Of a DNA stretch of 64,000 bases, positions 34,896-47,640 are shown in pieces. This stretch comes from Deroplatys truncata (lineage: Eukaryota > Arthropoda > Insecta > Mantodea > Mantidae). The translations under genes were made by a program, and so were the position numbers. The notes beneath the pieces were generated by a model. That model did no database searches, was not told where the DNA came from, and saw only the letters and a list, made by a program, of their open reading frames with translations. The stretch is taken from positions 7,746,001 to 7,810,000 of the forward strand of contig CM060990.1 of NCBI GenBank assembly GCA_030765065.1, read 5' to 3'. How positions within the stretch are numbered: position 1 is the first letter of the stretch; each line of letters begins with the position of its first letter.

Positions 34896-36070
34896 TAAAC
34901 TCATAATTTCCAGAAAAAATCCAATGTGTTACATTCATATGTATTTATCTACCCTTATCGTTTATTATGGGGTATACAAACTGTTCTTGCGAAAGCTTAT
35001 ATCGCTTTTCTATCTACTTAATTTTAATCAGATAAACTCTTAAAGAAACACCTGCATTACACATTTCGTTATAGACACAAAGAGAACAGCGATAGTCAAA
35101 TGTTTAACAACTGAACGCTATATGCTGGCCTTAAAATTGCATTCTGTTTCCATGACATCGCGATAAACGTCTAAATATCGACAGGACTTTAAAAGAATGA
35201 CAAGCGTGGTAACAATTGGAACCATTAATGATGGATATCTTGGAAATGACAAGCGTGGTAACAACTGGAACCATTAGTGATGGATATCTTGGAAATGGCT
35301 CATATCATACAAAAGTTGTTTCAAATGAATTCCATGTTTTAAAGAGATGTACGTAATACGCCTTCGTCTCATACTTATACAAGATCATACAAAGTTCCTT
35401 CCAAATAAAGAGCACTTCATAGGGTATTTCCAGAAAATTCAATATACATTTTTTATTTGTCATCTAAATGCCTTTATTATACGGTATTTTATTCAAAATT
35501 CTTAAAGCAATTTTTGAGAAAATAAAAAACTTGGAAAAATGTTGTTTGTAATTGGTAGAGTCTGGTTTGGGGATTTCTTGAAAATGTTGTTTGTAATTGG
35601 TAGAGTCTGGTTTGGGGATTTCTTGAAAATGTTGTTTGTAATTGGTAGAGTCTGGTTTGGGAATTTCTTGAAAATGTTGTTTGTAATTGGTAGAGTCTGG
35701 TTTGGGGATTTCTTGAAAATGTTGTTTGTAATTGGTAGAGTCTGGTTGGGGGATTTCTTGAAAATGTTGTTTGTAATTGGTAGAGTCTGGTTTGGGGATT
35801 TCTTGAAAATGTTGTTTGTAATTGGTAGAGTCTGGTTTGGGGATTTCTTGAAAATGTTGTTTGTAATTGGTAGAGTCTGGTTTGTGGATTTCTTGAAAAT
35901 GTTTGGAAGATACTCAACTTAATACAAGTTTGGTGTTTATCCGACATTTCGTTTTTAAGTTATGCTGTTCATAGACACACACAGGTCCTTTTTCTAAAAT
36001 GTTTAGTTATTCAGGGGGCCTCAAAATCTCGATATCGAATTTTTGAGTGCAGTACAACAGTTTCTCTATG
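34896..36070 (-). repeat. Second diverged relative of the first foldback's unit
   Basis: It follows the right arm of the first foldback in order: TGTTACATTCATATG, AGCTTATATCGCTTTTCTAT, TATGCTGGCC, CCTTCCAAATAAAG, CCAGAAAATTCAATATACAT, GGAAGATACTCAACTT, CCGACATTTCGTTTTTAAGT, CAGGGGGCCTCAAAATC. A small 48-base duplication lies near 35200-35295. Inside it a 45-bp array (35535-35905) has grown. It is a single arm only. Confidence 0.75.
35535..35905 (+). repeat. 45-bp tandem array, eight copies
   Basis: The unit starts AAAATGTTGTTTGTAATTGG and ends GGGGATTTCTTG. Copies are nearly identical. It is an amplification of the foldback stretch around 'tccatgtaaagggtagtctg' plus 'gggattttcttgaaaa' (compare 3800-3840). 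Because 45 is a multiple of three, both strands stay open (35539-35922 plus and 35489-35947 minus), which is not evidence of coding. Confidence 0.92.
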
Positions 36071-36714
36071 TACTACTTACGTGGTAGAGGTAATAAAGTA
36101 ACCCAAGCTGAAGTCCGAATAACGGTTGAAGCGAGCGTTTCATATTTTGTTGCATATGTGTTCCATATTTTTAGTTTGAGCAGATCAAGTGGCAAGATTT
36201 AAATTGTAGTGGTACCTATAACTCTGCGGAAGTTTTAAAGCATGATTCATTTCCTTAAATGTTTTCATATTTTTGTATTTTTAAATCAGAATATAGATTT
36301 GCACACTCAATTATATTTAAATTTTCAGGCATTGCCTCAAAACGGTCAGTATAGTTTTAGATTTGAAATGTAAATACCATGTATCATATTACAATTCAAG
36401 GTTCTTTACTCTGAACATAAAAGCTCAAAAAAAGCCACGATATTAACAAAATGGGCATTACTTCTGTGAAACAATCAAACATTTCTATTTCAAAGCTACT
36501 AAAGATATTATTGCGGCCTTCCGAGGAAAATGAAGAATATGAGATATGTATTCGATAATGGATTACGTAATTTAATTAAGGAGCATAAACTTCAAGCAAA
36601 AGCTCTCCTAGACAAACGCATATTGCTCCGTCATGAGCAGGTCATCTTCAACAACTGTATAAAGCTGGGATGAGCCTGGCGTCCAAAAGGCTGATAAAAC
36701 ATCTTTATAGGTAA
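36071..36714. other. No recognised feature
   Basis: AT-rich DNA without a recognisable gene or repeat. Confidence 0.45.
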
Positions 36715-37208
36715 CTCACCTCGATCCAAATTTGGGCTGCTCTGGATTAGAATTAGTATTCAAGGAGGAGCCGACCTACATAGATGTTTCATACCTATGC
36801 CCCCGGGAGGAGGGATGAGGGTACCGGGGAATACGACAAGGTCACCACCATTTACACATTTAAACTCCCTGGATGGGCTACGACGCTTACATATCCCTTG
36901 GGGGGCCCGGAACCCGGAGACCGCCCTATTCTGGGGGACGAATGTTTCCACAGAGCATCCTTTTCCCCTGTCATGTACACGCCAAAACCTCCCGCTGACA
37001 CGTACAAAGAGACCAAGCGGATGATACGCGAAGCGAAATGAGAATGGAGGTGAAATGGAGGGACAGGAAATTCGGTGGACGTAATGATACTTCCCAGCAT
37101 TCGGCTAGCGACCCGGGAAAACCCCGAAAAGGTCGGCCACGGGAGTCGAGCCCACGACCTCCCGAATGCGGGCCACAGACGTTACCGCCTGGGCCATCCC
37201 GCTCTGGG
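36715..37208 (-). mobile_element. tRNA-derived SINE with canonical A and B boxes
   Basis: On the minus strand the A box TGGCCCAGGCG (37186-37196) and the B box GGCTCGACTCC (37142-37152) both match the pol III consensus. The body has TTTTCGGGGTTTTCCCGGG and GAATGCTGGGAAG, a distant match to the family B layout. The far end (36780-36960) is GC-rich and its boundary is uncertain. Overlapping frames at 36760-37271 are composition artefacts. Confidence 0.78.
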
Positions 37209-37405
37209 TTACTGGCAGCTCTTCTTATTCCGCAATTTGAACGAGAGCCATCTATGAAGGCGCTACGCTAAGCTGTTTATCGCCCCAAAGAGGGATCTTA
37301 AAGATAGCGTGCTTATAATCGCGTTAAATGCTTTACGCATAGGTGTTTATGGCAGTGACGAAGGTCCACAAATTGGCAAAAAGGGTATTTTGAATTTCCA
37401 AGAAA

Positions 37406-37430
37406 ATATATATATATATATATATATATA
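37406..37430. repeat. (TA)n microsatellite
   Basis: About 12 TA dinucleotides in a row. Confidence 0.97.
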
Positions 37431-37489
37431 ATGCATTACGTAAATACCTGCCAAAGAAAGGTTCACAGTATTTAAAAAACCGAATAAAA

Positions 37490-37556
37490 CGGCCGAAAAT
37501 TGAACGCCGGTTCATCTTTCCGCGCCCACGCTCTATCATTGAGCTACCGTGACGGA
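37490..37556 (-). mobile_element. tRNA-like unit (pseudogene or SINE head)
   Basis: On the minus strand the stretch GGTAGCTCAATGATAGAGCG is strongly like a tRNA D arm. A TTCAATT element follows about 40 bases later, where a T loop would be. No convincing acceptor stem is seen. Confidence 0.5.
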
Positions 37557-39507
37557 GAATTCAGAGTTTTATTAAATTATATTACCAAGATATACTTTTA
37601 AAGCCCACATCACTCTACAGATAAAAAGGGCGTTATGAAAGACCGAAGTACGGGACAATAAAATGAAGTAACTTCAGACCACTCCTAGAAGCTTTGATGC
37701 TCTTTCAAAGAGAATTCCAACACTTGCAAATAATTGAAAGTTGGTTTTCCGAAGGTAACTTATTTCGTAACTACACACTTGTACTAGCGCTGAATAGTGA
37801 ACTGTTGTTAATGTGACCGTTTAGCCTTCTCATACGGTCAAGGTTTATGTATGTATACTGCAGACATATTTGGTGATATTGTATTTTCGTCATGGAATGT
37901 GCTCCTGAAATCCCTTTATGGAAGCTATTGGTTGATTTTCATCACTAACACTAGGGATTTTCACTTTAGGCAGCCCATTGTGGTATAAAGTCGGAATAGT
38001 TGATAATACGCTTGAAGCATTAAACCTGATGCCCAATTGATTTCAAGTCCAGTAATGGTTGCGTTTCTTAGCATTAATGATGCCGTTAAAATGGGACAGT
38101 ATTGGAAATTATTGCAAGGGCAAGATAAACATTTACGTAAAGGGCTTGAACTGCTATCTTATTTATTCTTTTAACATCACAGGAACTAAACCTTCAGGCA
38201 TATTATTCCTTTCAGTCGGGGTAAATACAGAAATCAAAATATTCAACCGATAAATAAACACGATAATGTAAGAGATCAACATGTATCGGGAGAACCTGAG
38301 CAAACAAAATAGAAAAGAAAACTCAACATCTCAAAACATTCCAGTACAAGCATAAACTGAATACAGCTTGTGGGGCTACTAATTAAACGAGAGAAAAGGG
38401 AAGCAATGGCACATTGCTCTAGTTTATTTACGCTTTTTCGGAAAACCGAGAGATTGTAAGCCGAAAGATTTTATTTAAGCTTTGTTCGTTGTCACCTAGT
38501 CTATCGGAATTTATTTCGACGAAGTTTGATATTGTATATATAAATTGAAGGCCGATAAAGCTATTAACGGAAATGAGAAAAGTCGGTGATAACGCAGCAG
38601 ATATAGTTGTGGCGTAGAGTCTAGTGGAGTTACCTGAATGCATAATGCACGAGTGTGGTGGTAGGACTGTACTGCGCAGAATTACTAGACACTCTTCCCA
38701 CATCCCGGCACCTCACTCACTCCCTGGACCGGGATAATAAGCTCCAGAATACAGGGCTCTTCAATTTGCATGCAAATGTCCTATCCCTTACCCCCTCCTC
38801 CGTCAGAGTCCCTCGGGATAGAGAACTGGCTGTCTGGCCAGCTTCCCTCCTATCTCACGAGTTGCTCAACTGCCAAACAACTTGGTTAATTGGCCGTATT
38901 GTTACCCCTCACTCATCGGTCCAAGTCCAGTTGGCCTCTAACTGGAGTACGACTGGAAAATAAAATGTACCATCACTTTTCTAATAGGAGCATGTTAGGT
39001 ATTCATAACCGCAAACTTTGGTTTTAGTAATATTGATACTTTGGAGAAGTAGTGGAACAGCTTTAGTTGGGAATGCCAAATTAAATTTCTTTCTGTCCGA
39101 AAACTTAAAATTACTATATTGACAAGTACACTAAGCGATATACTGATTTTTCCCATCTCGAGAGTATTAACAGGCTTATTGTCAACAATTACTACTGTAA
39201 AACCTTGTTATGCATTTCTCATCAACATGGCAAACGTTTAACATCTTTCTCCCATCAGGTGAACACTTAGATACGAACCCCGTATCGTCGGTACCTTACC
39301 GCCCTGGTTCTCGTCTATTAACCGGTTATAACGCGAATAACTTGGTTAAAATCAAACCTAAACGAACACTTGAATATATATTTCTTGATATTTAAAACCT
39401 TATTTAATATTTTAATTAAATAATATGGTAATGACACCATCTGCTTTCGATATCAAGAGGTTTACTGGTTATAGGATTAATTCAACAGTTGAAGGTTTTG
39501 AGATTGA
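37557..39507. other. No recognised gene
   Basis: Short frames only. At 38640-38960 the DNA is richer in C and CpG and includes the palindrome ATTTGCATGCAAAT at 38764-38777, a doubled POU-type octamer; see findings. Confidence 0.45.
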
Positions 39508-39616
39508 GTTTTTTATTTATGGACGCTCTTTAACTACTATGGTTCTTAGCGTCCCATTCCATATTGGGCGTGAAAGACCGGCAATTTTGCTCAGAGGCCT
39601 CTTTATCAACAGCTGA
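39508..39616 (-). mobile_element. SINE family A, tail-half fragment
   Basis: It matches the last 110 bases of the family A body (TTATGGACGCTCTTTAACTA, then GGTTCTTAGCGTCCCATTCC and GCTCAGAGGCCTCTTTATCA on the plus strand). The head is missing. Confidence 0.85.
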
Positions 39617-39719
39617 AGGGCCATTCCAGTTCCCGAGGGAAAATATTTACCTTGTTCATTACGTGCCTAATAGTTAAACAGAGTATTACATAACCAAACA
39701 AAAAATTGCAACCCAGCTT

Positions 39720-39801
39720 TCACTGCAAATGCATATTTTCAGTTTCCGTAAATAGAAACAGCATTCTTAGAAAAAGACGAGTGAATGTTTGTGTATGTGT
39801 G

Positions 39802-39840
<39 letters not shown>

Positions 39841-40160
39841 AGAATACCGCCCAAAGATGAAATGTCAGACAAATACCAGACTCGGTATTTAAGTTCAGTA
39901 ACTGCCAAATAAGCGACACGAAGATAGTCAAAGATCCCCACCCAAACTAATATATTCTTCACATAACAAACGTTCAGTAACTTTTAACTTTAGCAAAAAT
40001 GCCTCCAAAGATGTTTATTAACCTCAAATGTATATACAAGATATCTATATGACAACACAAATGTATATGTTGAATTTTCTGGGAGCTCTCTATGAGCTCC
40101 ACTTCATTCGGAAAGAACTTTGTATAACTTTTATAACTGGTAAGCCATAAGAGACGGACA
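39720..40160 (+). repeat. Third diverged relative of the first foldback's unit
   Basis: In left-arm orientation it follows 170-520 of the first foldback: a GTGTATGTGTG stretch, CAAATACCAGACTCGGTATT, AAGTTCAGTAACTGCC, GACACGAAGATAGTCAAAGA, CCCCACCC, CAAATGTATATGTTGAATTT, TCTGGGA, AACTGGTAAGCCATAAGAGA. It carries a GA microsatellite. Identity is roughly 75 percent by eye. Confidence 0.72.
39805..39838. repeat. (GA)n microsatellite
   Basis: About 17 GA dinucleotides, inside the third foldback relative. Confidence 0.97.
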
Positions 40161-40529
40161 AAAGCTAAGCAAGCATAAAATAAACTCTTAAAGCACTGGG
40201 TTAATTAAACATTAATTTTAAATAACCTCTGTTTGGCAAGAGACAATTTTGCGGTAACAGTTCTTTTTAGTTTGAATGTTTCTAAACTTTGTCATGTTTG
40301 GAGAGCCTGTCAACATTGCGTTGTCTCTCGCAACGTCAGCGAAAGCGCATGTAAGTCAAAGCCAGCATATACCAGTCGTTTCAAAATTTATAGTATTGTT
40401 TCGGTTTCCTGTATCCCCAACTTGTACTTCAACACAAATGCGTAACAAAATCAGTTATGAAAACCTTTAATCTGGATTAACGCAAAGTAAACAGAAATGC
40501 AAACCTTTTAGAATACTGTGCAGAAGGAC
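40161..40529. other. Spacer before the satellite
   Basis: No feature is recognised. Confidence 0.45.
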
Positions 40530-43500
40530 ATAACCGGCTGTATCGATCTTATTCACTGTTAAATACTTGGTGCAAACAGCGACAGTGGTACTGAATTAGC
40601 TGCATCGATCTTGTTCACTGTTAAATACGCCGTGCAACCAGTGCCAGTGTCACTGACTCGACGGTATGGACCTTGCTCACTGTTAAATACTTCATGCAAC
40701 CGGCGATAGTGATACTAACTCGACTGTATCGATTTTGTTCACTCTTACGTACGTGGTGCAATCAGTGATACTGGTACACACCCACCTGTATCGATTTTGT
40801 TCAGTGATAAACACCTGGTGCAACCAGCGTCAGAGATACTGCCTCTGGCGTATCGATTTTTACCACTGTTGAAGATTTGCTGCAACTAGCGATTGTGGTA
40901 CTAGCTCGTGCGTATCACTTTGTTCACAGTTAAATACATGCACACATGGACGGTGGTGCTGACTGGCTGTTTCGATTTTGTTCACAGTTAAATGGTTGGT
41001 GCAACCAGAGACAGTGGTACTGCCTCTGCTATGGATCCTGTTCACTGTTAAATACTTCGTACAACCAGCGGCAGTGTCACTGTCTTAGTAGTATCGTACT
41101 TGTTCACTACTAAACACTTCAAGCAAACAGCGACAGTGGTAATGACAAGGCTGTATGGATTCTGTTTACTGCTGAACACCTGGAGCGCTGCAACAGTGGT
41201 ACTGACTCGGCTGTATTCACCTTGTTCACTGTGGTGCAATCAATGGCAGTGGTACTGAATCGGCTATGTCGATCTGACAACTGTTAAATTCTTGGTGCAA
41301 CCAGTGACAGTGCTACTTACTCTAGTAAATCGATATTATTCACTGTTAAATACTTGTTGCAACCAGCGATAGTGGTGCAGACTCGACTGTATCGATTTTG
41401 TTCACTACTAAATACTCCATGCAACGTGCGAAAGTGTCACCGTCTCGACTGTATTGATTTTGTTCACTGCTAAATACACCATGGAATCAGCGACAGTAGT
41501 GCTCACCTCGATGTATGGATCTTGTTCACTGCTAAATACTTGGTGCAACCGGTGACAGTGGTACTGACTCTGCTATATCAAACTTGTTCACTGCTATAAA
41601 GTTCTTGCAATCAGCAACAGTGGTGCTGACTCCACTCAATCGATCTTGTTCACTGTTAAATACGCCGTGCAACCAGCTGCAGTATCACTGACTCGGCTGT
41701 ATCGAACTTTTTCACTGTTAAATACTTCATGCATCCAGCGACAGTGGTGCTGACTCGGCTGTATAGATCTTGTTCCTTGCTAAATACTTCATGCAGCCGG
41801 CGACAGTGGTACTGACTAGGACGTATCGGTCTGGTTCACTGATAAATGCTATGTACAACCAGCAACATTGCCACTAACTCGGCTGTATCCATCTTGTTCA
41901 CCTGCTAAATACCTGGAGCAACACGACAGTGGTACTGATGCAGCTGTATCGATCATGTGTACCGTTAAATACTTGGTGCAACAGCAATCGTGTTACTGAC
42001 TCAGCTGTATTCACCTTGTTCACTGTGATTCAATAAGTGGCAGTGGCATTGACTCGGCTGTTTTTGGAATAGGTTTAATTTTAAATGCTTCATGTAGCCA
42101 GCGAGAGTGTTACTGACTCGGCTGTATCCAAATTGTTCACTGCTCAATACTTCATGTAACCAGGGACAGTGTTACTCGCTCGGCTGTATAGATATTGTTC
42201 ACTGTTAATTACTTGGTGCAACCAGCGACAGTGGTGCTAACTCGACTGTATCGATCCTGTTCACTGTTAAACACTTCGTGCAACCAGCGGCAGTGTCACC
42301 GGTTTGGCAGTATCGAAGTGGTTCAGTGCTAACAAATGCATGCAACCAGTGACATAGGTACTGACTCGTCTGTATCGATCTTGTTCACTGTTAAATACTT
42401 GGTGCAACCAGCGACAGCGGTACTAACTCACTTGTAGCGATCTTAATCACTGCTAAATACAATATGCAACCAGCATTATGATACCGACTCGGCTATATCG
42501 ATCTTGTTCACTGCTAAATACTTCATGCAACCAGCGAGAGTGGTACTGACTTGGCTGTAACGATCTTGTTCACTGTTAATTAGTTGCTGCAACCAGCGAT
42601 AGTGGAACTGACTCCACTGTGTCGATCCTGTTAATAGTTAAATACTTCGTACAACCAGCGGCAGTGTCACTGACTTGGCAGTATCGACTTTGCTCACTCC
42701 TAAATACTTAATGGAACCAGCGACAGTGAAACTGACTCGGCTTTATCGATCTTGTTCACAGCTAAATATTTGGAAGAATTATCGACGGTGGCACTGAAAC
42801 AGTTGTATCTATTTCTTTCTCTGTTAAATACTTGGTGCAACCAGCGACGGTTTTACTGGTCCGGCCGTATCGGTATTGTTCACTGTTAATTACTTGGTGC
42901 AACAAGCAACAATGGTACTAACTCGGCTGTATCGATTCTGCTCACTGTTAAACACTTCGTACAACCATCGGCAGTGTCACTGGTTTGGCAGTATCGAAGT
43001 AGTTCACTGCTAACAAATTCATGCTACCAGCGACATAGGTACTGACTCGGCTGTGTCGATGTTGTTCACTGCTAATTACTTCATGCATGTAGCGCCAGTG
43101 GTATTGACTCGGTTGTATTGATCTTATTCACTGCTAAATACCTCATGGAACCAACGACAGTGGTAAGACTCGACCGTATGGGTTTTGTTCACTGTTAAAT
43201 ACTCGGTGCAAGCAGCAACATTGGTACTAAGTTGGCTGTATCCATCTTGTTCACTGTTAAATACCTCATGGAACAAACGACAGTAGTAAGACTCGACCGT
43301 ATGGGTTTTGTTCACTGTTAAATACTTGGTGCAAGCAGCGACAGTGGTACTAAGTCGGTTGTATCCATCTTGTTCACTGTTAAATACCTCATGGAACCAA
43401 CGACAGTGGTAAGACTCGACCGTATGGGTTTTGTTCACTGTTAAATAATTGGTGCAATCAGCGAAGCTGGTACTTACTTCGCTGTATTTATCCTGTTCAC

Positions 43501-46500
43501 TGCTAAATACTTCATGTAACCAGCGACAGTTATACTTGCACGGCTGTATCGAATTTCTCACAGTTGGATGTCCTCCGTGGTGTAGTGGTTACCATGCTAG
43601 CCTCTCATTCCCGAGGTCGCGGGTTCATACCCGGCTGAGGGCGATGGATTTTTTCGGGCGTAAACATCCTTAGCATGGCTTCCTTCGGAACGGAAGTAAA
43701 GCCGGTTGTCCCGTATTGTAGATTTACGGCACGCAAAGGAACCTCAAGGCTGATAAAGAGGCCTCTGAGCAAAATTACCGGTCTTTCACGCCCAATATAG
43801 AATGGGACGCTAAGAACCACCGCAGTTAAAGACCGTTCATAAATAAAACTCAATTTTTTTCTCACTGTTAAATACTTGATGCATCCACCGACAGTGGTAC
43901 TTAATCGGCTCTATCGACCTTATTCATTGTTAAATACTTGGTGCAGCTAGTGACAGTGGTAGTGACTCGACTGTATCGACTTTGTTCACAATTAAACCCT
44001 TCATGTAACCCGCAACAGTGGTACTGACTTGGCTGTATCGAATTTGTTCAATGTTAAAAGCTTGGTGCAATCAGCGGCAATGGTACTGACCTGGCTGCAT
44101 CGATTTGGCACACTGCTAAATACTTCATGCAACCATCAACAGTGGTACTGGCTCGGCTGTATCGACCTAATTCACTGTTAAATACTTGGACCAAGCAGCG
44201 ACTGTGGTACTGATTCGGTCGTATCCATCTTGTTCACTGTTAAATACTTGGTGCAAGCAGCGACAGTGGTACTAAGTCGGCTGTATCGCTCCTGATCCTT
44301 GTTAAATAGTACAACCAACGGCAGAGGCACTGCCTTTGCAGCATCGAATTTGTTCACTGTTAAATACTTTATGCAACCAGCGACACTGACTCAACTGTAT
44401 CGATTTTGTTTACTGTTAAATACTTCATGCAACTATTTACAATGCTACTGACTCGGGTATATGGATCTTTTTTACTGCTAAAAACTTCACGCAATAAGCG
44501 ACAGTGGTACTGACTCGACTGTATCGATTATTTTCTCTGTTAAATACTGCATGCAACTAGCGACAGTAGTACTGACTCGGCTTTATCGATGTTATTCACT
44601 GCTGAATGCTTCATACAGCCAGCAACAGTGGTACTTTCTCGGCTGTATCGATGTTGTTCACTGCTAAATACTCCTTACCACCAGTGTCGGTGGCACTGAC
44701 TCGACGGTATCGATGTTGTTCACTGCTAAATACTCGTACAACCAGCGACATTGGTACTGACTCGGCTGTATTGATCATGTTTACTGATAAATAGGTAACA
44801 CAACCAGCAAAGTGGTACTGTCGCGGCTGTATCGATGCTTTTCACTGCCAAATACATCATGCAACCTGTGGCAGCGGTACTGTCTCGACTGTATCGGTGT
44901 TGTTCACTGCTAAATACTCCTTGTAACCAGCGACAGTGGTACTGATTCGGCTGTATGAACCATGTTTACTGCTATATACTTCACGCAACCAGCGACAGTG
45001 GTACCAACTCGGCTGTATCGATCTTACTGACTGCTAAACATTTTCTGCAATTAAGGACAGTCGTATTGACTCGGCTGTATTGTTCTTGGTCACTTTTAAA
45101 TACTTCGTGCAGACAGCGACAGTGGTACTCCTCGGCTGTATAGATTCTGTTCACTGTTAAATGCGCCGTGCAACCAGCGATAGAGGTACAGACTCGGCCG
45201 TATCCTTCTTGTTCCTTGCTAAATACTTCAGGCATCCGGCGACAGTGGTACTGACTCGGCTGTATCGGCCTGGTTCACTGTTAAATACTTTGTACAATCA
45301 GCAACATTGCTGCCGGCTTGACTGTATTCATCTATTCACAGTTAAATACTTGGTGCAACCAGCCACCACGTGGTACTGACTCAACCATATATACCTGGTT
45401 CACCCTTATGCACTTGGTACAAGCAGCGGCAGTGTGATACTTACTCAGTCGTATCGACCATTTTGACCATTATACGCTTAAGACAACCAGTGATTGCGTG
45501 GTACTGACTCGACCGTAGCGAGCCTTTTCACTGTTACATATATGGCACAACCAGCGACCGTGTGATACACATTCAGCCGTATCGTCTTCTTCACTGCTAC
45601 ATACTTGGTAGTACCAGCGACCGCTTGCTATTGACTCGCCCGTATCGACATTTTTCATTGTTATATACGTGGTGCAAACAGCAAAAGCGAGGTAGTACCT
45701 CGACCTTATGGAACTTTTTCACTGTTACTTACTTGGTACAACCAACGACTGTGTGATTCTGACTCAGACGTATCATCTTTGTTCACCATTATACTCGTAT
45801 ACCTATGACAAGCAGCGACCGTGTGGTACAGACTCGGCCGTATTGAATTTGTTCACAGTTACATACTTGGTACAACCAGCGACTGCGTGGCACTGGCTCA
45901 GAAGTATCGAGTTTGTTCACTGTTATTTACTTGCTACAACCAGCGACTGCGTGGTACTGCCTTAGCCTTACAGATTTGATTCATTGTGACGTACGTGGTA
46001 CAGTCAGCGGCCACACTGTACTGTCTCGGAGGTGTCGATCTTGTTCACTGTTACATACCTGCTATAACCAGCAGCTGCGCGGTACTGCCTCAACCATACA
46101 GATTTTATTCATTGTTACATACTTGGTACAACCAGCGTCCGCGTGGTATTGCGTCAGCCGTAAGGATGTTGTTCACTGTTACACTGTTATACTTGTTACA
46201 GTAGTGACCACGTGATGCTAACTCGGTTTACTGACGTTATTCATTGATACATACCTACTTGGCATATCCACGACCCCGGGAATGAATCGTCCTTGTCGAC
46301 CTTGTTCTCTGCCTCATATTTGGAGCAACCAGCTAGCACGTGGTGCTAAATCGGCTGTACCGACGTTATGCACTACCACATCGTTGGTGCAAGCAGCGAC
46401 TCCGCAGTGTTGACACGACGCTACTGAGCTCCCTCACTTCCGCATACTTAGTGGAATCAATGGCGCCGTGGCACTGACTCCACGATGCCGAACTTTTTCA

Positions 46501-47640
46501 CTGCTATATTCTCGGTTCAATCAGCGTCCTTGTGTTACTAATTCGGCCGCACCGACCTTGTCCAGTGCTGCATACTTGCTCCAATAAGATACTGAGTGTT
46601 TGCTGAGTCAACCGTACTGACCTTGTTCACTGTTGCCCAAGTAGCAAAACCAGCAATCGTGTGTTACTGACTTGACCGTGCCGTTCTTGTTCACTTCCAC
46701 AAACTTGGTACAACCAGTGAGCGCGTGGCACTGACTGAGTCTCTCCGACTTTGTTCAGGGTTACATACTTAGTACAACCAGCGACCGCGTGGTGTAAACT
46801 GGCTGTCTTGACTTTATTCGCTTTTATATACTTGGTACAACAGCTAGTGCGTGATGCTGGCACAGACGTAAGGATCTTCTTCACTGCTACATACTTGGTA
46901 CATCCGGACGCCGTTTAGTGACCTTCTTCACTTCCATAGGTTTGTTGCAACCAATGACTACGTGGTACTGAATCGTAGGTGACCATCTTGTTGCTGCTGG
47001 TTTGCTGTTGCAACCAGCGTCAGCGCGGTACTAAACCGACCGCACCGACCTTGTTCGCTGCCTCATACTTAATGCAACCGGAGACCGGATGTTACTGACT
47101 CGACCGCACCGACAATGTTCGCTGCCACCTACTTGATGCAACCGGAGACCGGATGTTACTGACTCGACCGTAACGGCCTTGTTCGCTGCCTCATAATTGA
47201 TGCAACCGGAGACCGGGTGTTACTGACTCGATCGTAACGACCTTGTCCGCTGCCTCATACTTGATGCAACCGGAGACCGGGCGTTACTGACTCGACCATA
47301 ACGACCTTGTTCGCTGCCTCATACTTGATGCAACCGGAGACCGGGCGTTACTGACTCGACCGCACCGGCCTTGTTCGCTGCCTCATTCTTGATGCAACCG
47401 GAGACCGGGTGTTACTGACTCGACCATAACGACCTTGTCCGCTGCCTCATACTTGATGCAACCGGAGACCGGGTGTTACTGACTCGACCGCACCGACCTT
47501 GTTCGCTGCTACATACTTTGTGCAACCAACAACTTCGTGGTGCAGTCTTGACTGCACCGACCTTGTTTACTAATAATGTAATTGTTGCAGCCATTAGCCT
47601 GGTGTTGCTGATTCGACCGCATGCTTATGTTACTTGACTA
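40530..47640 (+). repeat. Satellite array, 61-64-bp unit, about 110 copies
   Basis: A typical unit reads CTGTATCGATCTTGTTCACT, GTTAAATACTTGGTGCAACC, AGCGACAGTGGTACTGACTC in sequence. Copies differ by about 15-30 percent. The sequence drifts along the array: the first 5 kb has the GTTAAATAC type, from about 45350 copies contain GCGTGGTACTGACTCG, and 47041-47510 is a homogenised 64-bp subfamily with CAACCGGAGACCGGGTGTTA. A 123-bp two-unit repeat occurs at 43132-43460. Frames such as 43124-43561 are by-products. Confidence 0.95.
43562..43857 (+). mobile_element. tRNA-derived SINE (family A), full length, with target duplication
   Basis: The A box TGGTGTAGTGG (43578-43588) matches the pol III consensus exactly and a B box-like GGTTCATACC lies at 43622-43631. 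The head has a tRNA-like cloverleaf order. The body ends in CATAAATAAAACTCAATTTT. TTTCTCAC at 43554-43561 is repeated at 43858-43865, so an 8-bp target duplication splits a satellite unit. This is the best reference copy of the family in the window. Confidence 0.9.

Noticed and set aside
35489-35947. Open frames on both strands with 15-residue repeats
   Set aside because: A 45-bp tandem array keeps both strands open; its source is non-coding foldback sequence.
36760-37271. Cluster of overlapping frames on both strands
   Set aside because: They fall in a GC-rich tRNA-derived SINE, where stop codons are rarer.
43124-43561. 145-codon minus-strand frame with repeated YLTVNKTHTVESY
   Set aside because: It lies in the satellite, where a 123-bp dimer is a multiple of three.
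40530-47640. Possible CRISPR array, from many regular short repeats
   Set aside because: Units are directly contiguous with no unique spacers, copies drift gradually, and the setting is eukaryotic.
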